NCBI RefSeq assembly: GCF_900107135.1 | Contig: NZ_FNOV01000010.1 | Location: 1 to 64,000, forward strand | Source: Hymenobacter psychrophilus | GTDB lineage: Bacteria > Bacteroidota > Bacteroidia > Cytophagales > Hymenobacteraceae | Direction: 5' to 3' | Length of the DNA stretch: 64,000 nt | In this document: positions 45,113 to 53,146 of the stretch, one piece after another | Position numbering within the stretch: position 1 is the stretch's first letter | Layout: the number at the start of each line of letters is the position of its first letter | The notes under the pieces: model-generated | Seen by the model: the letters and a program-made list of their open reading frames with translations, nothing else | Told to the model about the DNA's origin: nothing | The model's database searches: none | Position numbers and translations under genes: made by a program

Positions 45113-46627
45113 CTACCGCACCCCCAGCCGGTTCCGCTTCCAGGCCGAACCAACCACCGCCGACGCTTCCGACGTGGCGGCGGTGGTAGCGCCGGGCTTC
45201 TTATCCGAGAGCAGCATGGCGGCCAGCACGGCGGCTACCTGGGCGGTGGCTTCGTCGGGGGCGCCGGGCTGCAGGGCGTCGGCCGGGAAATGGTCGCGGA
45301 TGAAGTTGGTGTCGAAGTTTCCGCTGACGAAGGCGGGGTGGTTCAGCACGTAGGTTCCGAAGGCCAGCGTGGTTTCGATGCCGGTAATCTGGTACTCCTC
45401 GATGGCGCGCAGCATGCGGGCAATGGCCTCGGTGCGGGTCGCGCCGTGTACCACGAGCTTGGCAATCATGGGGTCGTAGTAAATCGGGATTTCCATGCCC
45501 TGCTCGAAGCCGTCATCCACGCGTACGCCGGGGCCCTGGGGGCGCACGTAGGTGGTGAGCGTGCCGATGTCGGGCAGGAAGTTGTTCTGCGGGTCTTCGG
45601 CGTACACGCGCAGCTCCAGCGAATGGCCGGTTATCGTCAGGTCTTCCTGCTGGAAGGGCAGGGGCTGGCCCTCGGCCACCCGAATCTGCTCCTTCACCAG
45701 GTCGAGGCCGGTGATTTGCTCGGTTACCGGGTGCTCCACCTGCAGGCGAGTGTTCATCTCCAGGAAGTAGAAGTTGTGCTTGTCATCAAGCAGGAATTCC
45801 ACGGTGCCGGCCCCGGCGTAGCTGCAGGCCCGGGCCACGGCCACGGCGCAACGGCCCATTTCGGCCCGCAGTTCGGGCGTGAGCACCGACGAGGGCGCCT
45901 CCTCAATTACTTTCTGGTGGCGGCGCTGGATGCTGCACTCGCGCTCAAACAAATGCACAATGTTGCCGTGCTCGTCGCCCAATACCTGAATTTCGATGTG
46001 GCGCGGGCCGGTTACGAACTTCTCGATGAACACGGCCCCGTTGCCGAAAGCCGATACGGCCTCGTTGATGGCCAGCTGCATCTGCTCCTCAAACTCGGTG
46101 TCGGAGTTCACGATGCGCATGCCTTTGCCGCCGCCGCCGGCCGAAGCCTTGATCAGGATGGGAAAACCAACCTCGGCGGCAATGCGCCGGGCCTCCTGCA
46201 CGTCGGAAATGGCCTCATCGGTGCCGGGTACCAGGGGGATGTCGTAGGCTTTCACCGCCTGCTTAGCCGAGAGCTTGTCGCCCATGATGTTCATGGCCTC
46301 GGGCGAGGGACCCACGAAAATTAGTCCGGCCTCCGTGACCTGGCGGGCGAATTCGGCGTTTTCACTCAGGAAGCCGTAGCCCGGATGGATGGCATCAACG
46401 CCGAGCTGGCGGCAGATTTCCAGGATTTTGTCGCCCCGCAGGTAGCTGTCTTTGCTGGCGGGCGGGCCCACGCACACGGCCTCGTCGGCGTAGCGCACGT
46501 GCAAAGCGTTGCGGTCGGCCTCGGAGAAGATAGCCACGGTGGCAATGCCCATTTCCTTGGCCGAGCGGAGGATGCGTAGGGCAATTTCGCCGCGGTTGGC
46601 AACGAGGAGCTTCTTGATTTTTGTCAT
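45113..46627 (-). CDS. accC: Acetyl-CoA carboxylase biotin carboxylase subunit
   Basis: 504 aa with the biotin carboxylase domains in order: N-terminal ANRGEIALRILRSAKEMG, ATP-grasp (ASAGGGGKGMRIV), EMNTRLQVEHPVTEQITG, and the C-terminal RVYAEDPQNNFLPD. It carboxylates biotin on AccB for malonyl-CoA formation. It stands alone, without accB beside it, so it may instead serve a propionyl-CoA type complex. The Ala/Thr-rich tail of about 30 residues is unusual. Confidence 0.92.
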   Translation of the reverse strand: MTKIKKLLVANRGEIALRILRSAKEMGIATVAIFSEADRNALHVRYADEAVCVGPPASKDSYLRGDKILEICRQLGVDAIHPGYGFLSENAEFARQVTEAGLIFVGPSPEAMNIMGDKLSAKQAVKAYDIPLVPGTDEAISDVQEARRIAAEVGFPILIKASAGGGGKGMRIVNSDTEFEEQMQLAINEAVSAFGNGAVFIEKFVTGPRHIEIQVLGDEHGNIVHLFERECSIQRRHQKVIEEAPSSVLTPELRAEMGRCAVAVARACSYAGAGTVEFLLDDKHNFYFLEMNTRLQVEHPVTEQITGLDLVKEQIRVAEGQPLPFQQEDLTITGHSLELRVYAEDPQNNFLPDIGTLTTYVRPQGPGVRVDDGFEQGMEIPIYYDPMIAKLVVHGATRTEAIARMLRAIEEYQITGIETTLAFGTYVLNHPAFVSGNFDTNFIRDHFPADALQPGAPDEATAQVAAVLAAMLLSDKKPGATTAATSEASAVVGSAWKRNRLGVR

Positions 46628-46674
46628 GAGGTGGGAGCGAAGGGGCGGGTAGCGAGTGAAACAGACCAGAAACT

Positions 46675-46800
46675 GAGCGTCAGGCTGAGCGAAGCCGCAG
46701 CATCTCTACCGCCTCGCTGAAATGCCAGACAAGGGTGGTGCAGCGAAGCGGTAGAGATGCTTCGACGATGGCTTGCACTTTGGCTCAGCATGACGTTTCC
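46675..46800. repeat. REP-like inverted repeat with AGCATCTCTACCGC
   Basis: AGCATCTCTACCGCCTCGCT (near 46700) faces AGCGAAGCGGTAGAGATGCT (near 46743), flanked by GTCAGGCTGAGC and its degenerate reverse near 46780. It is a palindromic repeat unit in the otherwise empty spacer before the next gene. Confidence 0.7.
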
Positions 46801-46906
46801 ATGGGTGATGATTAGCGTTCTGACACCCAAAGAAACGACCTTCCGGGCGCACCAAAAAACGGGCGGCACGAATTCGGCGGGCGTTGGATACCGTGCGGCG
46901 AAGGAT

Positions 46907-46914
46907 TACCTTTG
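46907..46914 (+). promoter_or_regulatory. -7 box TACCTTTG
   Basis: With TTG at 46884-46886 twenty bases upstream this makes a good promoter. It lies inside the longer open frame starting at 46884, so it argues for the GTG start at 47001. Confidence 0.65.
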
Positions 46915-47000
46915 CGGATTGCCATAACTTTGTACAACTTCCGGCGGTTAAGGTCGCAATCAACCCCGTCGATTCCGTTTCACATTCAACCCGTTCCCTC

Positions 47001-48251
47001 GTGGATCTATTTGAAAAGATTGCCGCCAATCGCGGCCCGCTGGGCACCCACTCGAGCTACGCACACGGCTATTTCGCTTTCCCTAAACTGGAGGGCGAAA
47101 TCAAGCCCCGCATGATTTTCCGCGGCAAAGAGGTGCTCACCTGGAGCCTGAACAACTACCTGGGCCTGGCCAACCATCCCGAAGTACGCCGCGCCGATGC
47201 CGAGGCGGCCGCCGATTTCGGCATGGCCCTGCCCATGGGCGCCCGCATGATGTCGGGCAACTCCAACCTGCACGAGCAGCTGGAGAATGAGCTGGCCGAG
47301 TTCATCAACAAGCCCGACTGCATGCTGCTCAACTTCGGTTACCAGGGCGTCGTGTCGATTATCGACGCCATGGTGGGCCGCCACGACGTAATCGTGTACG
47401 ACGCCGAGTCGCACGCATGCATCATCGACGGGGTGCGTCTGCATGCGGGCAAGCGCTTCGTGTACGTGCATAACGACATGGCCAGCCTCGAAAAGCAGCT
47501 CGAGCGCGCTCAGCGCATCATCGACCAAACCGGCGGCGGCATTCTGGTTATTACCGAGGGCGTATTCGGCATGTCGGGAAACCAGGGCGACCTGCGCGGC
47601 GTGCTCAAGCTGAAGGAGAAGTTCCAGTTCCGCCTGTTCGTGGATGACGCCCACGGCTTCGGCACAATGGGCGCTACGGGCGCCGGAACGGGCGAAGAAC
47701 AGGGTGTGCAGGACGGCATCGACCTTTATTTTTCGACCTTTGCCAAGAGCATGGCCAGCATTGGCGCGTTCGTGGCCGGCCCCGAGAACGTAATTGAATA
47801 TTTGCGCTACAACATGCGCAGCCAGATTTTCGCCAAAAGCCTGCCCATGCCGCTGGTAGTGGGGGCGCTCAAGCGCTTGGAGCTGCTGCGCACCAAGCCC
47901 GAGTTGAAGGAGAACCTCTGGACCATCGTGCGGGCCCTGCAGAGCGGTTTGCGCGAGAAAGGCTTCAACCTCGGTACTACCTCTTCGCCCGTAACCCCCG
48001 TGATGCTGGCTGGCCAGATTGGCGACGCAGTGCAGATAACCTTCGATTTGCGTGAAAATTACGGCATTTTCTGCTCTATTGTGGTGTATCCGGTAGTGCC
48101 GAAAGATGTCATCATGCTCCGTCTTATTCCGACGGCCGTGCACACGCTCGACGACGTGGAGCAGACCATTAAGGCCTTCGAGATAGTGCAGGAAAAGCTC
48201 GCAAAAGGACTTTATTCCAAAACCGAAGCGCCTGTCTGGCTGGCAGAGTAG
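47001..48251 (+). CDS. Serine palmitoyltransferase-like PLP enzyme
   Basis: 416 aa, alpha-oxoamine synthase family. The GTG at 47001 (VDLFEKIAANRGPLG) follows the promoter. Key sites: SHACIIDG (His stacking on PLP), DDAHGFGTMG (Asp) and the PLP lysine in TFAKSMASIGAF. In Bacteroidota this type condenses serine with a fatty acyl-CoA or acyl-ACP to start sphingolipid synthesis. KBL or biotin-type synthases are alternatives, less likely by sequence pattern. Confidence 0.85.
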   Translation: MDLFEKIAANRGPLGTHSSYAHGYFAFPKLEGEIKPRMIFRGKEVLTWSLNNYLGLANHPEVRRADAEAAADFGMALPMGARMMSGNSNLHEQLENELAEFINKPDCMLLNFGYQGVVSIIDAMVGRHDVIVYDAESHACIIDGVRLHAGKRFVYVHNDMASLEKQLERAQRIIDQTGGGILVITEGVFGMSGNQGDLRGVLKLKEKFQFRLFVDDAHGFGTMGATGAGTGEEQGVQDGIDLYFSTFAKSMASIGAFVAGPENVIEYLRYNMRSQIFAKSLPMPLVVGALKRLELLRTKPELKENLWTIVRALQSGLREKGFNLGTTSSPVTPVMLAGQIGDAVQITFDLRENYGIFCSIVVYPVVPKDVIMLRLIPTAVHTLDDVEQTIKAFEIVQEKLAKGLYSKTEAPVWLAE

Positions 48252-48264
48252 CTTCGCCCCGCCT

Positions 48265-48309
48265 AAATGCAAAAGCCAGCTTCCGCCCCGGAAGCTGGCT
48301 TTTGCATTT
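48265..48309 (+). terminator. Terminator
   Basis: AAATGCAAAAGCCAGCTTCC pairs with its exact reverse (GGAAGCTGGCTTTTGCATTT), 13 bases after the stop. Confidence 0.85.
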
Positions 48310-48492
48310 AGTACTTTTTTGAGAACAGGTTACGGCTCGCCGAGGGTGTCGGGACCGATTGAACGACTAAAAAGGCCTTCATGGGGCCGTAGTGGGGGTT
48401 TGAGAAAAAAACTTTACAACTTGCTTGTATTTGAAATCCCTGTATATTGGGGCCGAATCTTTTCTCTTCCACACCACATACCCCCCTCCCAG

Positions 48493-48756
48493 ATGAGCAA
48501 TTTTAGCAAACTGAAGGACCTCGTAATGTCGCTCGAAGGTGACTTCGAGAAGTTCTACGACAAGCAGAACTCGGCCGCCGGTACCCGCGTGCGCAAAGGC
48601 ATGCAGGAGCTGAAGAACATGGCCCAGGAAATCCGCACCGAGGTGCAGAACCAGAAGAACGAAGCACCGGCTGCCGGTGCTGCTGCTGGTGCCGCTAAGA
48701 AGGCTGCTCCGGCCGCTGGTGCCGCCAAGAAGGCTGCCCCCGCCAAGAAGAAGTAA
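48493..48756 (+). CDS. Histone H1-like DNA-binding protein
   Basis: 87 aa. N-terminal helical part (SKLKDLVMSLEGDFEKFYDK) and a C-terminal tail of Ala-Lys repeats (AAKKAAPAAGAAKKAAPAKK). This Hc1-like type is common in Bacteroidota and condenses DNA. The ATG at 48493 is used; the longer frame upstream is a leader. Confidence 0.88.
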   Translation: MSNFSKLKDLVMSLEGDFEKFYDKQNSAAGTRVRKGMQELKNMAQEIRTEVQNQKNEAPAAGAAAGAAKKAAPAAGAAKKAAPAKKK

Positions 48757-48790
48757 GTAGCCCGGCCGCTTTTGCGGCCGTTGCTATGCA

Positions 48791-48830
48791 GAAAGAGGCC
48801 CCGCCGATATTCGGCGGGGCCTCTTTTTTT
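48791..48830 (+). terminator. Terminator
   Basis: AGGCCCCGCCGA pairs with TCGGCGGGGCCT, followed by TTTTTTT. Confidence 0.85.
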
Positions 48831-48968
48831 AGAGCTTAGAACTTAGAGGTTAGAGGTGAGAACTTAGAGGTGAGAACTTAGAATTTTGAGCTTAGAAGTA
48901 AGTGCTTAGAAGTAGGACACAGGTGAAAAGGTCTGCCTCTCTAAGTTCTCACCTCTTACCTCTAAATT
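48830..48968. repeat. TTAGAGGTGAGAAC-type simple repeat array
   Basis: Degenerate copies of AGAACTTAGAGGTGAG run on the plus strand to about 48910, then the reverse CTAAGTTCTCACCTCTTACC at about 48940. The array can fold back. It fills the spacer between the convergent H1-like and tyrS genes. Confidence 0.75.
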
Positions 48969-50306
48969 TTACACCAGCTTCAGCAGGAAGTAGTTCTTCT
49001 TGCCTTTTTGGGCCACGATGTACTGGCCCAGCAGGGGCGTTACGTCGGTGGCCAGTTGTTCGGGGGTGGCTTTTTCGCGGTTCAGGCTTACGCCGCCGGC
49101 CTGCATCATTTTGCGGGCCTCGCCTTTGGAGGGGAAGATAACGCCGCCGGTGGCCTCGCTCAGCAGGCTGACGACGTTCATTTCGGCCAGCTCGGCGCGG
49201 GGCACTTCTACCCGGGGTACGCCGGCAAACACGTCGAGCAGGGTGGCTTCGTCGAGCGAAGCCAGCTCGCCGCCGCCAAACAGCACCTGCGAGGCGGCCA
49301 GGGCAGCCTCGTAGGCCGGGGCGCCGTGCACGCGGGTGGTTACCTGCTCGGCCAGGGCCTTCTGCAGGGTACGCTTGTGGGGCGCTTCGGCGTGCTCGGC
49401 TTCCAGGGCCTCAATTTCCTCCTTGGTCAGCAGCGTGAACACGCGGATGAGGCGGGGCACGTCGGCGTCGGCGGCGTTGAGGAAGAACTGGTAGAACTGG
49501 TAGGGGCTGGTCAGCGAGGCGTCGAGCCAGACGGTGCCGGTTTCGCTCTTGCCGTATTTGGTGCCGTCGGCCTTGGTGATAAGCTGGCCGGTGAGGGCGT
49601 AGGCCTTTGGCGACTGAGTGGCTGAGTTACTCGGTGAATCGTTGTGTTGGTCGCCGCCGCCCATGCGGCGGATGAGCTCGGTACCGGTCGTGATGTTGCC
49701 CCACTGGTCGGAAGCGCCCATTTGCAGGGTGCAGCCGTAGGTGCGGAACAGGTGCACGAAATCGTAGCCCTGCAGCAGCTGGTAGCTGAATTCGGTATAG
49801 CTCAGGCCCTCGGCGCCCGAGTTTTCGTCGCCGCTGATGCGGCGCTTCACCGAATCCTTAGCCATCATATAGTTCACCGTCAGGTGCTTGCCCACTTCCC
49901 GCAGGAAGCCCAGGAAGCCAAAGTCCTTGAACCAGTCGTAGTTGTTGACTACCAGCGCGCCGGTAGGCGAGTCGTCGAAGACCAGGAACTTCTCCAGCTG
50001 GGCCTGAATGCCGGCCTGGTTGCGGCGCAGGGCCGTTTCATCGAGCAGGTTGCGCTCGGCCGATTTGCCTGAGGGGTCGCCAATCATGCCGGTGGCGCCG
50101 CCTACCAGGGCCAGCGGGCGGTGGCCGGCGCGCTGCAAATGCACCAGCAGCATAATGGTGGCCAGGTTGCCGATGTGCAGCGAGGGCGCAGTGGGGTCGA
50201 AGCCGATGTAGCCGCTGATGGGCGCATTCTGGCGTAGATGCTCTTCGGTGCCGGGCATCATGTCGTGAAACATGCCGCGCCAGCGCAGTTCGTCTATTAA
50301 ATCCAA
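48969..50306 (-). CDS. tyrS: Tyrosyl-tRNA synthetase
   Basis: 445 aa from the TTG at 50306 ([20 protein letters not shown]), the usual beginning of the family. Class I signatures: HIGN in [14 protein letters not shown] and KYGKS in place of KMSKS. A C-terminal S4-like domain closes the protein ([15 protein letters not shown]). A longer frame to ATG 50405 would be read through a TGAATGAG repeat array and begins within the promoter. An insertion ([12 protein letters not shown]) about residue 220 interrupts a normally tight region and is encoded by a piece of the same repeat. Confidence 0.93.
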   Translation of the reverse strand: MDLIDELRWRGMFHDMMPGTEEHLRQNAPISGYIGFDPTAPSLHIGNLATIMLLVHLQRAGHRPLALVGGATGMIGDPSGKSAERNLLDETALRRNQAGIQAQLEKFLVFDDSPTGALVVNNYDWFKDFGFLGFLREVGKHLTVNYMMAKDSVKRRISGDENSGAEGLSYTEFSYQLLQGYDFVHLFRTYGCTLQMGASDQWGNITTGTELIRRMGGGDQHNDSPSNSATQSPKAYALTGQLITKADGTKYGKSETGTVWLDASLTSPYQFYQFFLNAADADVPRLIRVFTLLTKEEIEALEAEHAEAPHKRTLQKALAEQVTTRVHGAPAYEAALAASQVLFGGGELASLDEATLLDVFAGVPRVEVPRAELAEMNVVSLLSEATGGVIFPSKGEARKMMQAGGVSLNREKATPEQLATDVTPLLGQYIVAQKGKKNYFLLKLV

Positions 50307-50500
50307 TGGGTGAATGAGTGAATGAGTGACTCGGTGAATGAGCCGCTCGGCGTGAAGATGAACGAACGCAAAGCCGCTAGCCAGTTGCGCGTAACTTAGC
50401 AACAAAGGTAAAAGCCCCGATGGTACCTTTGTCTATCCGAGTTGAAAAGGTCTGACAGACCAACGCACTCATTCACCCATTCACTCATTCACTCATTGAC
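50304..50500. repeat. Inverted TGAATGAG arrays flanking the tyrS/holA promoters
   Basis: GGGTGAATGAGTGAATGAGT (50308-50327), with a further GTGACTCGGTGAATGAGC, mirrors CATTCACCCATTCACTCATT near 50470-50490. Between them are the divergent promoters. Both arrays end next to a TTG codon, one starting each gene. Confidence 0.75.
50403..50431. promoter_or_regulatory. Back-to-back promoters of tyrS and holA
   Basis: TACCTTTG occurs on the minus strand at 50403-50410 (tyrS) and on the plus strand at 50424-50431 (holA), 13 bases apart. Confidence 0.65.
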
Positions 50501-51569
50501 CGCCACGCCCGACGAAATCCTGGCTCAGCTTAAGCAGCGGCAGTTCGCGCCCGTGTACTTTCTGCAAGGGGAGGAGCCGTACTACATCGATTTGCTGGCC
50601 GATTTGCTGGAAAAGCACGTGCTGCCTGAGGCCGACAAGGGCTTCAATCAGGTAGTGCTCTATGGTAAAGACACCGACGTGGCCGGCATTCTGGGCCAGG
50701 CCAAGCGCTACCCGATGATGGCCGAACACTCGGTAGTGATTGTGAAGGAAGCGCAGGCGGTGGCCGACCTCGAGAGCGACAAGGCCTGGGCGTTTCTGGA
50801 AGCCTACCTCAAAAAACCGTTGCAGAGCACCGTGCTGGTGTTCTGCTACAAGCACAAAACCCTCGACGCCCGCAAGAAGCTGGGCAAGCTGCTAGCTGGC
50901 GACAAGAAAACGCCCGCCCCCGCCGGCACCGTGCTGCTCACCAGCAAGAAGCTCTACGACAACCAGGTAGCGCCCTGGCTCACGGCCTACGTGCGCAGCA
51001 AGGGCCAGCAGATTACGCCCCAGGCCACCAACATGCTGGCCGAATACATCGGCAGCGAGCTGAGCCGGCTCACCAACGAGGTGGATAAGATGCTGCTTAA
51101 CCTGCTGCCCGGCCATAGCATCGACGAGGACCTAGTGCAGCGCATGGTGGGCATCAGCAAGGACTACAACATTTTTGAGCTGCAGAGCGCCCTAGTGCGC
51201 CGTGACGTGCTCAAGGCCAACCGCATCCTGCTCTACTTCGAGGCCAACCCCAAAAACAACCCCATCATCCCCAACCTCACGCTGCTGTTCAACTTCTTCT
51301 CGCGCCTGCTGGCCCTGCACCAAATCGGCAACCCCAGCGAGGCCGACTGGCTGAAAATGGGCCTGCGCTTTCCCATTCAGCGCCGCGATTACCAGACCGG
51401 CCTCAAGGTGTTCGACTTCGGCCGCTGTCGCGACCTGGTGCACCTCATCCGCCGCGCCGACGCCCAGAGCAAGGGCATCGACTCGGGCTCGATGAGCGAC
51501 GGCGAAATCCTGCGCGAGCTGATCTGGCTGGTGCTGCATCCCGTGCCGCTGCGCGCTGTGGAGGGGTAG
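50496..51569 (+). CDS. holA: DNA polymerase III subunit delta
   Basis: 357 aa from the TTG at 50496 (LTATPDEILAQLKQRQFAPV). The clamp-loader delta pattern follows: VYFLQGEEPYYIDLLADLLE, then DYNIFELQSALVRRD. It opens the sliding clamp. An alternative TTG at 50442 would add 18 residues (PTHSFTHSLIHSL) read from the CATTCACT repeat. Confidence 0.92.
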   Translation: MTATPDEILAQLKQRQFAPVYFLQGEEPYYIDLLADLLEKHVLPEADKGFNQVVLYGKDTDVAGILGQAKRYPMMAEHSVVIVKEAQAVADLESDKAWAFLEAYLKKPLQSTVLVFCYKHKTLDARKKLGKLLAGDKKTPAPAGTVLLTSKKLYDNQVAPWLTAYVRSKGQQITPQATNMLAEYIGSELSRLTNEVDKMLLNLLPGHSIDEDLVQRMVGISKDYNIFELQSALVRRDVLKANRILLYFEANPKNNPIIPNLTLLFNFFSRLLALHQIGNPSEADWLKMGLRFPIQRRDYQTGLKVFDFGRCRDLVHLIRRADAQSKGIDSGSMSDGEILRELIWLVLHPVPLRAVEG

Positions 51570-51834
51570 GGCCGCTCCGGGGCCGCGCCCGCTCCGGCAA
51601 CCGTTGGCGAACCGGACCCAGGCTGCCCGCCAAAAATTAAGTGCCCGCCGCTGGGCGGGGTCGATTGCGCCATATATGCGCTACCGGTCCCGCCCAGCAA
51701 CTTTCAAGCGAATTGCAGCTATCGAAAGCATAGTGAGCAGAAAAATAAAAAAGAAAGGGGATTGATTCATGGATGGCCGCCTGCTCCGGGAGCTGCCGGG
51801 TCAAGCGAGACCGATCAAAGTTCTCTTTTCAAGC

Positions 51835-52432
51835 ATGAATGTTCTCAACGTCATCTCCAGTCCCCGTGGCACCGATTCGTACAGCATCAAGCTCGGTGAT
51901 GCCATCGTGGAAAAACTGCAGGCTGCCAATTCGGGTAGCACCGTAACAGTCCGCGACCTGGCTACCAGCCCTTTTCCGCACTTGGAAGAGGCCAAACTGA
52001 AGTCGTTGTTCACGCCGGCTCCCGACCGCACGCCCGAGCAACAGGCCGCCGCCAAGCATTCCGACGATGCCATTGCTGAGATTCAGGCCGCCGACGTTAT
52101 CGTTATCGGGGGCCCCGCTCTACAACTTCGACATTTCCTCCACGCTTAAAGCCTAGGTCGACCATATCGCGCGGGCTGGTGTCACGTTCAAATACGTGGA
52201 CAATGCTCCCGTAGGCCTGGTAACGGGCAAAAAGGTGTACAGAGCCATGGCCAGCGGCGGCGTTTATTCCGAAGGCCCCGCCGCCGGTTACGACTTTGTA
52301 GCCCCCTACCTGAAAGCCGTCCTCGGTTTCTTGGGCATGACCGATGTGACGGTATACCGGGTGGAAGGTACGGCCATGTCCGGCCAGCAGGAAATTGCCC
52401 TGCAGAAAGGCCTCGACAGCATCGCCGTGTAG
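51835..52432 (+). pseudogene. azoR: Decayed FMN-dependent NADH-azoreductase gene
   Basis: The N-terminal half (VLNVISSPRGTDSYSIKLGD) and the C-terminal half (GVTFKYVDNAPVGLVTGKKV) are both azoreductase. An extra G in the run at 52108-52112 shifts the frame before the PLYNF motif. Then LKA-stop-VDHIARAG carries TAG where the family has Trp. Two separate lesions make sequencing error unlikely as the sole cause. Confidence 0.85.
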
Positions 52433-52631
52433 TGGTAGTTGTTCCCTGGAAAGCGGCGGTCCGGCAACGGGCCGCCGCTTTTTTGTAGGCGCCGGGCTGT
52501 CTGCGGGGTGCGGGGTCTTTTATCGCCATGCTGGTTCAGAACCAGAGGCAGTTTTGCCTGTGTCCGATGAGTTTAACTACCTTCTGCACCGCCACCACCC
52601 CGATTTCAATCGCACCCGGATGGTGCGTGGA

Positions 52632-52675
52632 CTGCGTATTCGGTTTTGATACGCGCATCAAAACCGAATACGCAG
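52632..52675. terminator. 19-bp-arm hairpin
   Basis: CTGCGTATTCGGTTTTGAT pairs exactly with ATCAAAACCGAATACGCAG around ACGCGC. The remaining 52433-52734 spacer shows no gene. Confidence 0.65.
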
Positions 52676-52734
52676 CTTAAAGGCCCGGGCCTAGCTACCT
52701 TTAGGTACTCCATTAGCTCTTTATTCTTCCACTC

Positions 52735-53001
52735 ATGCAGGTTCTCGATATTATCCCCAACTCGCCCAAGGAAACCTTTCTGGTGGGCTACCCGACGGGA
52801 ACCCTGCTGCCCGGGCCCTGGGAGCTGCGGCGTAATGGTGAGCTGGTGGCTACTGTGGAAGTAACCGGCCAGGCTGCCACCGAGCCCGACCAGAAGGGCA
52901 AGCTGGCCCCGCCCGGTGTGGTTATGTGCCGGGGCCAGGTCGATAAGAAACGCTTCGATTTCACCCGCGACGAGGTGACCTTGGTGCAGCCGGGAACATA
53001 A
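52735..53001 (+). CDS. Small protein of unknown function
   Basis: 88 aa, beta-rich (ETFLVGYPTGTLLPGPWELR), no signal or motif. Composition is normal for the genome and codon pattern looks coding. Confidence 0.55.
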   Translation: MQVLDIIPNSPKETFLVGYPTGTLLPGPWELRRNGELVATVEVTGQAATEPDQKGKLAPPGVVMCRGQVDKKRFDFTRDEVTLVQPGT

Positions 53002-53146
53002 GGCGGGCTGCCGGGGCCGTAACCCCACCCGTAGCTGCCCAACGGGCGAATCGGCAGTCAGGGCATCTACCGGGGAGCCGCTGGTCGTGGCCTTAGCCGT
53101 AGTCGGATTTTGTGGCGGGTCCTGATGAGTAGCTATCAGGCCTCTT

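Noticed and set aside
47007..48272. Open frame antisense to the palmitoyltransferase-like gene
   Set aside because: The PLP enzyme is complete on the plus strand.
50308..50500. Array taken as a CRISPR
   Set aside because: Units are 7-8 bases, degenerate, without spacers, and no cas gene is present.
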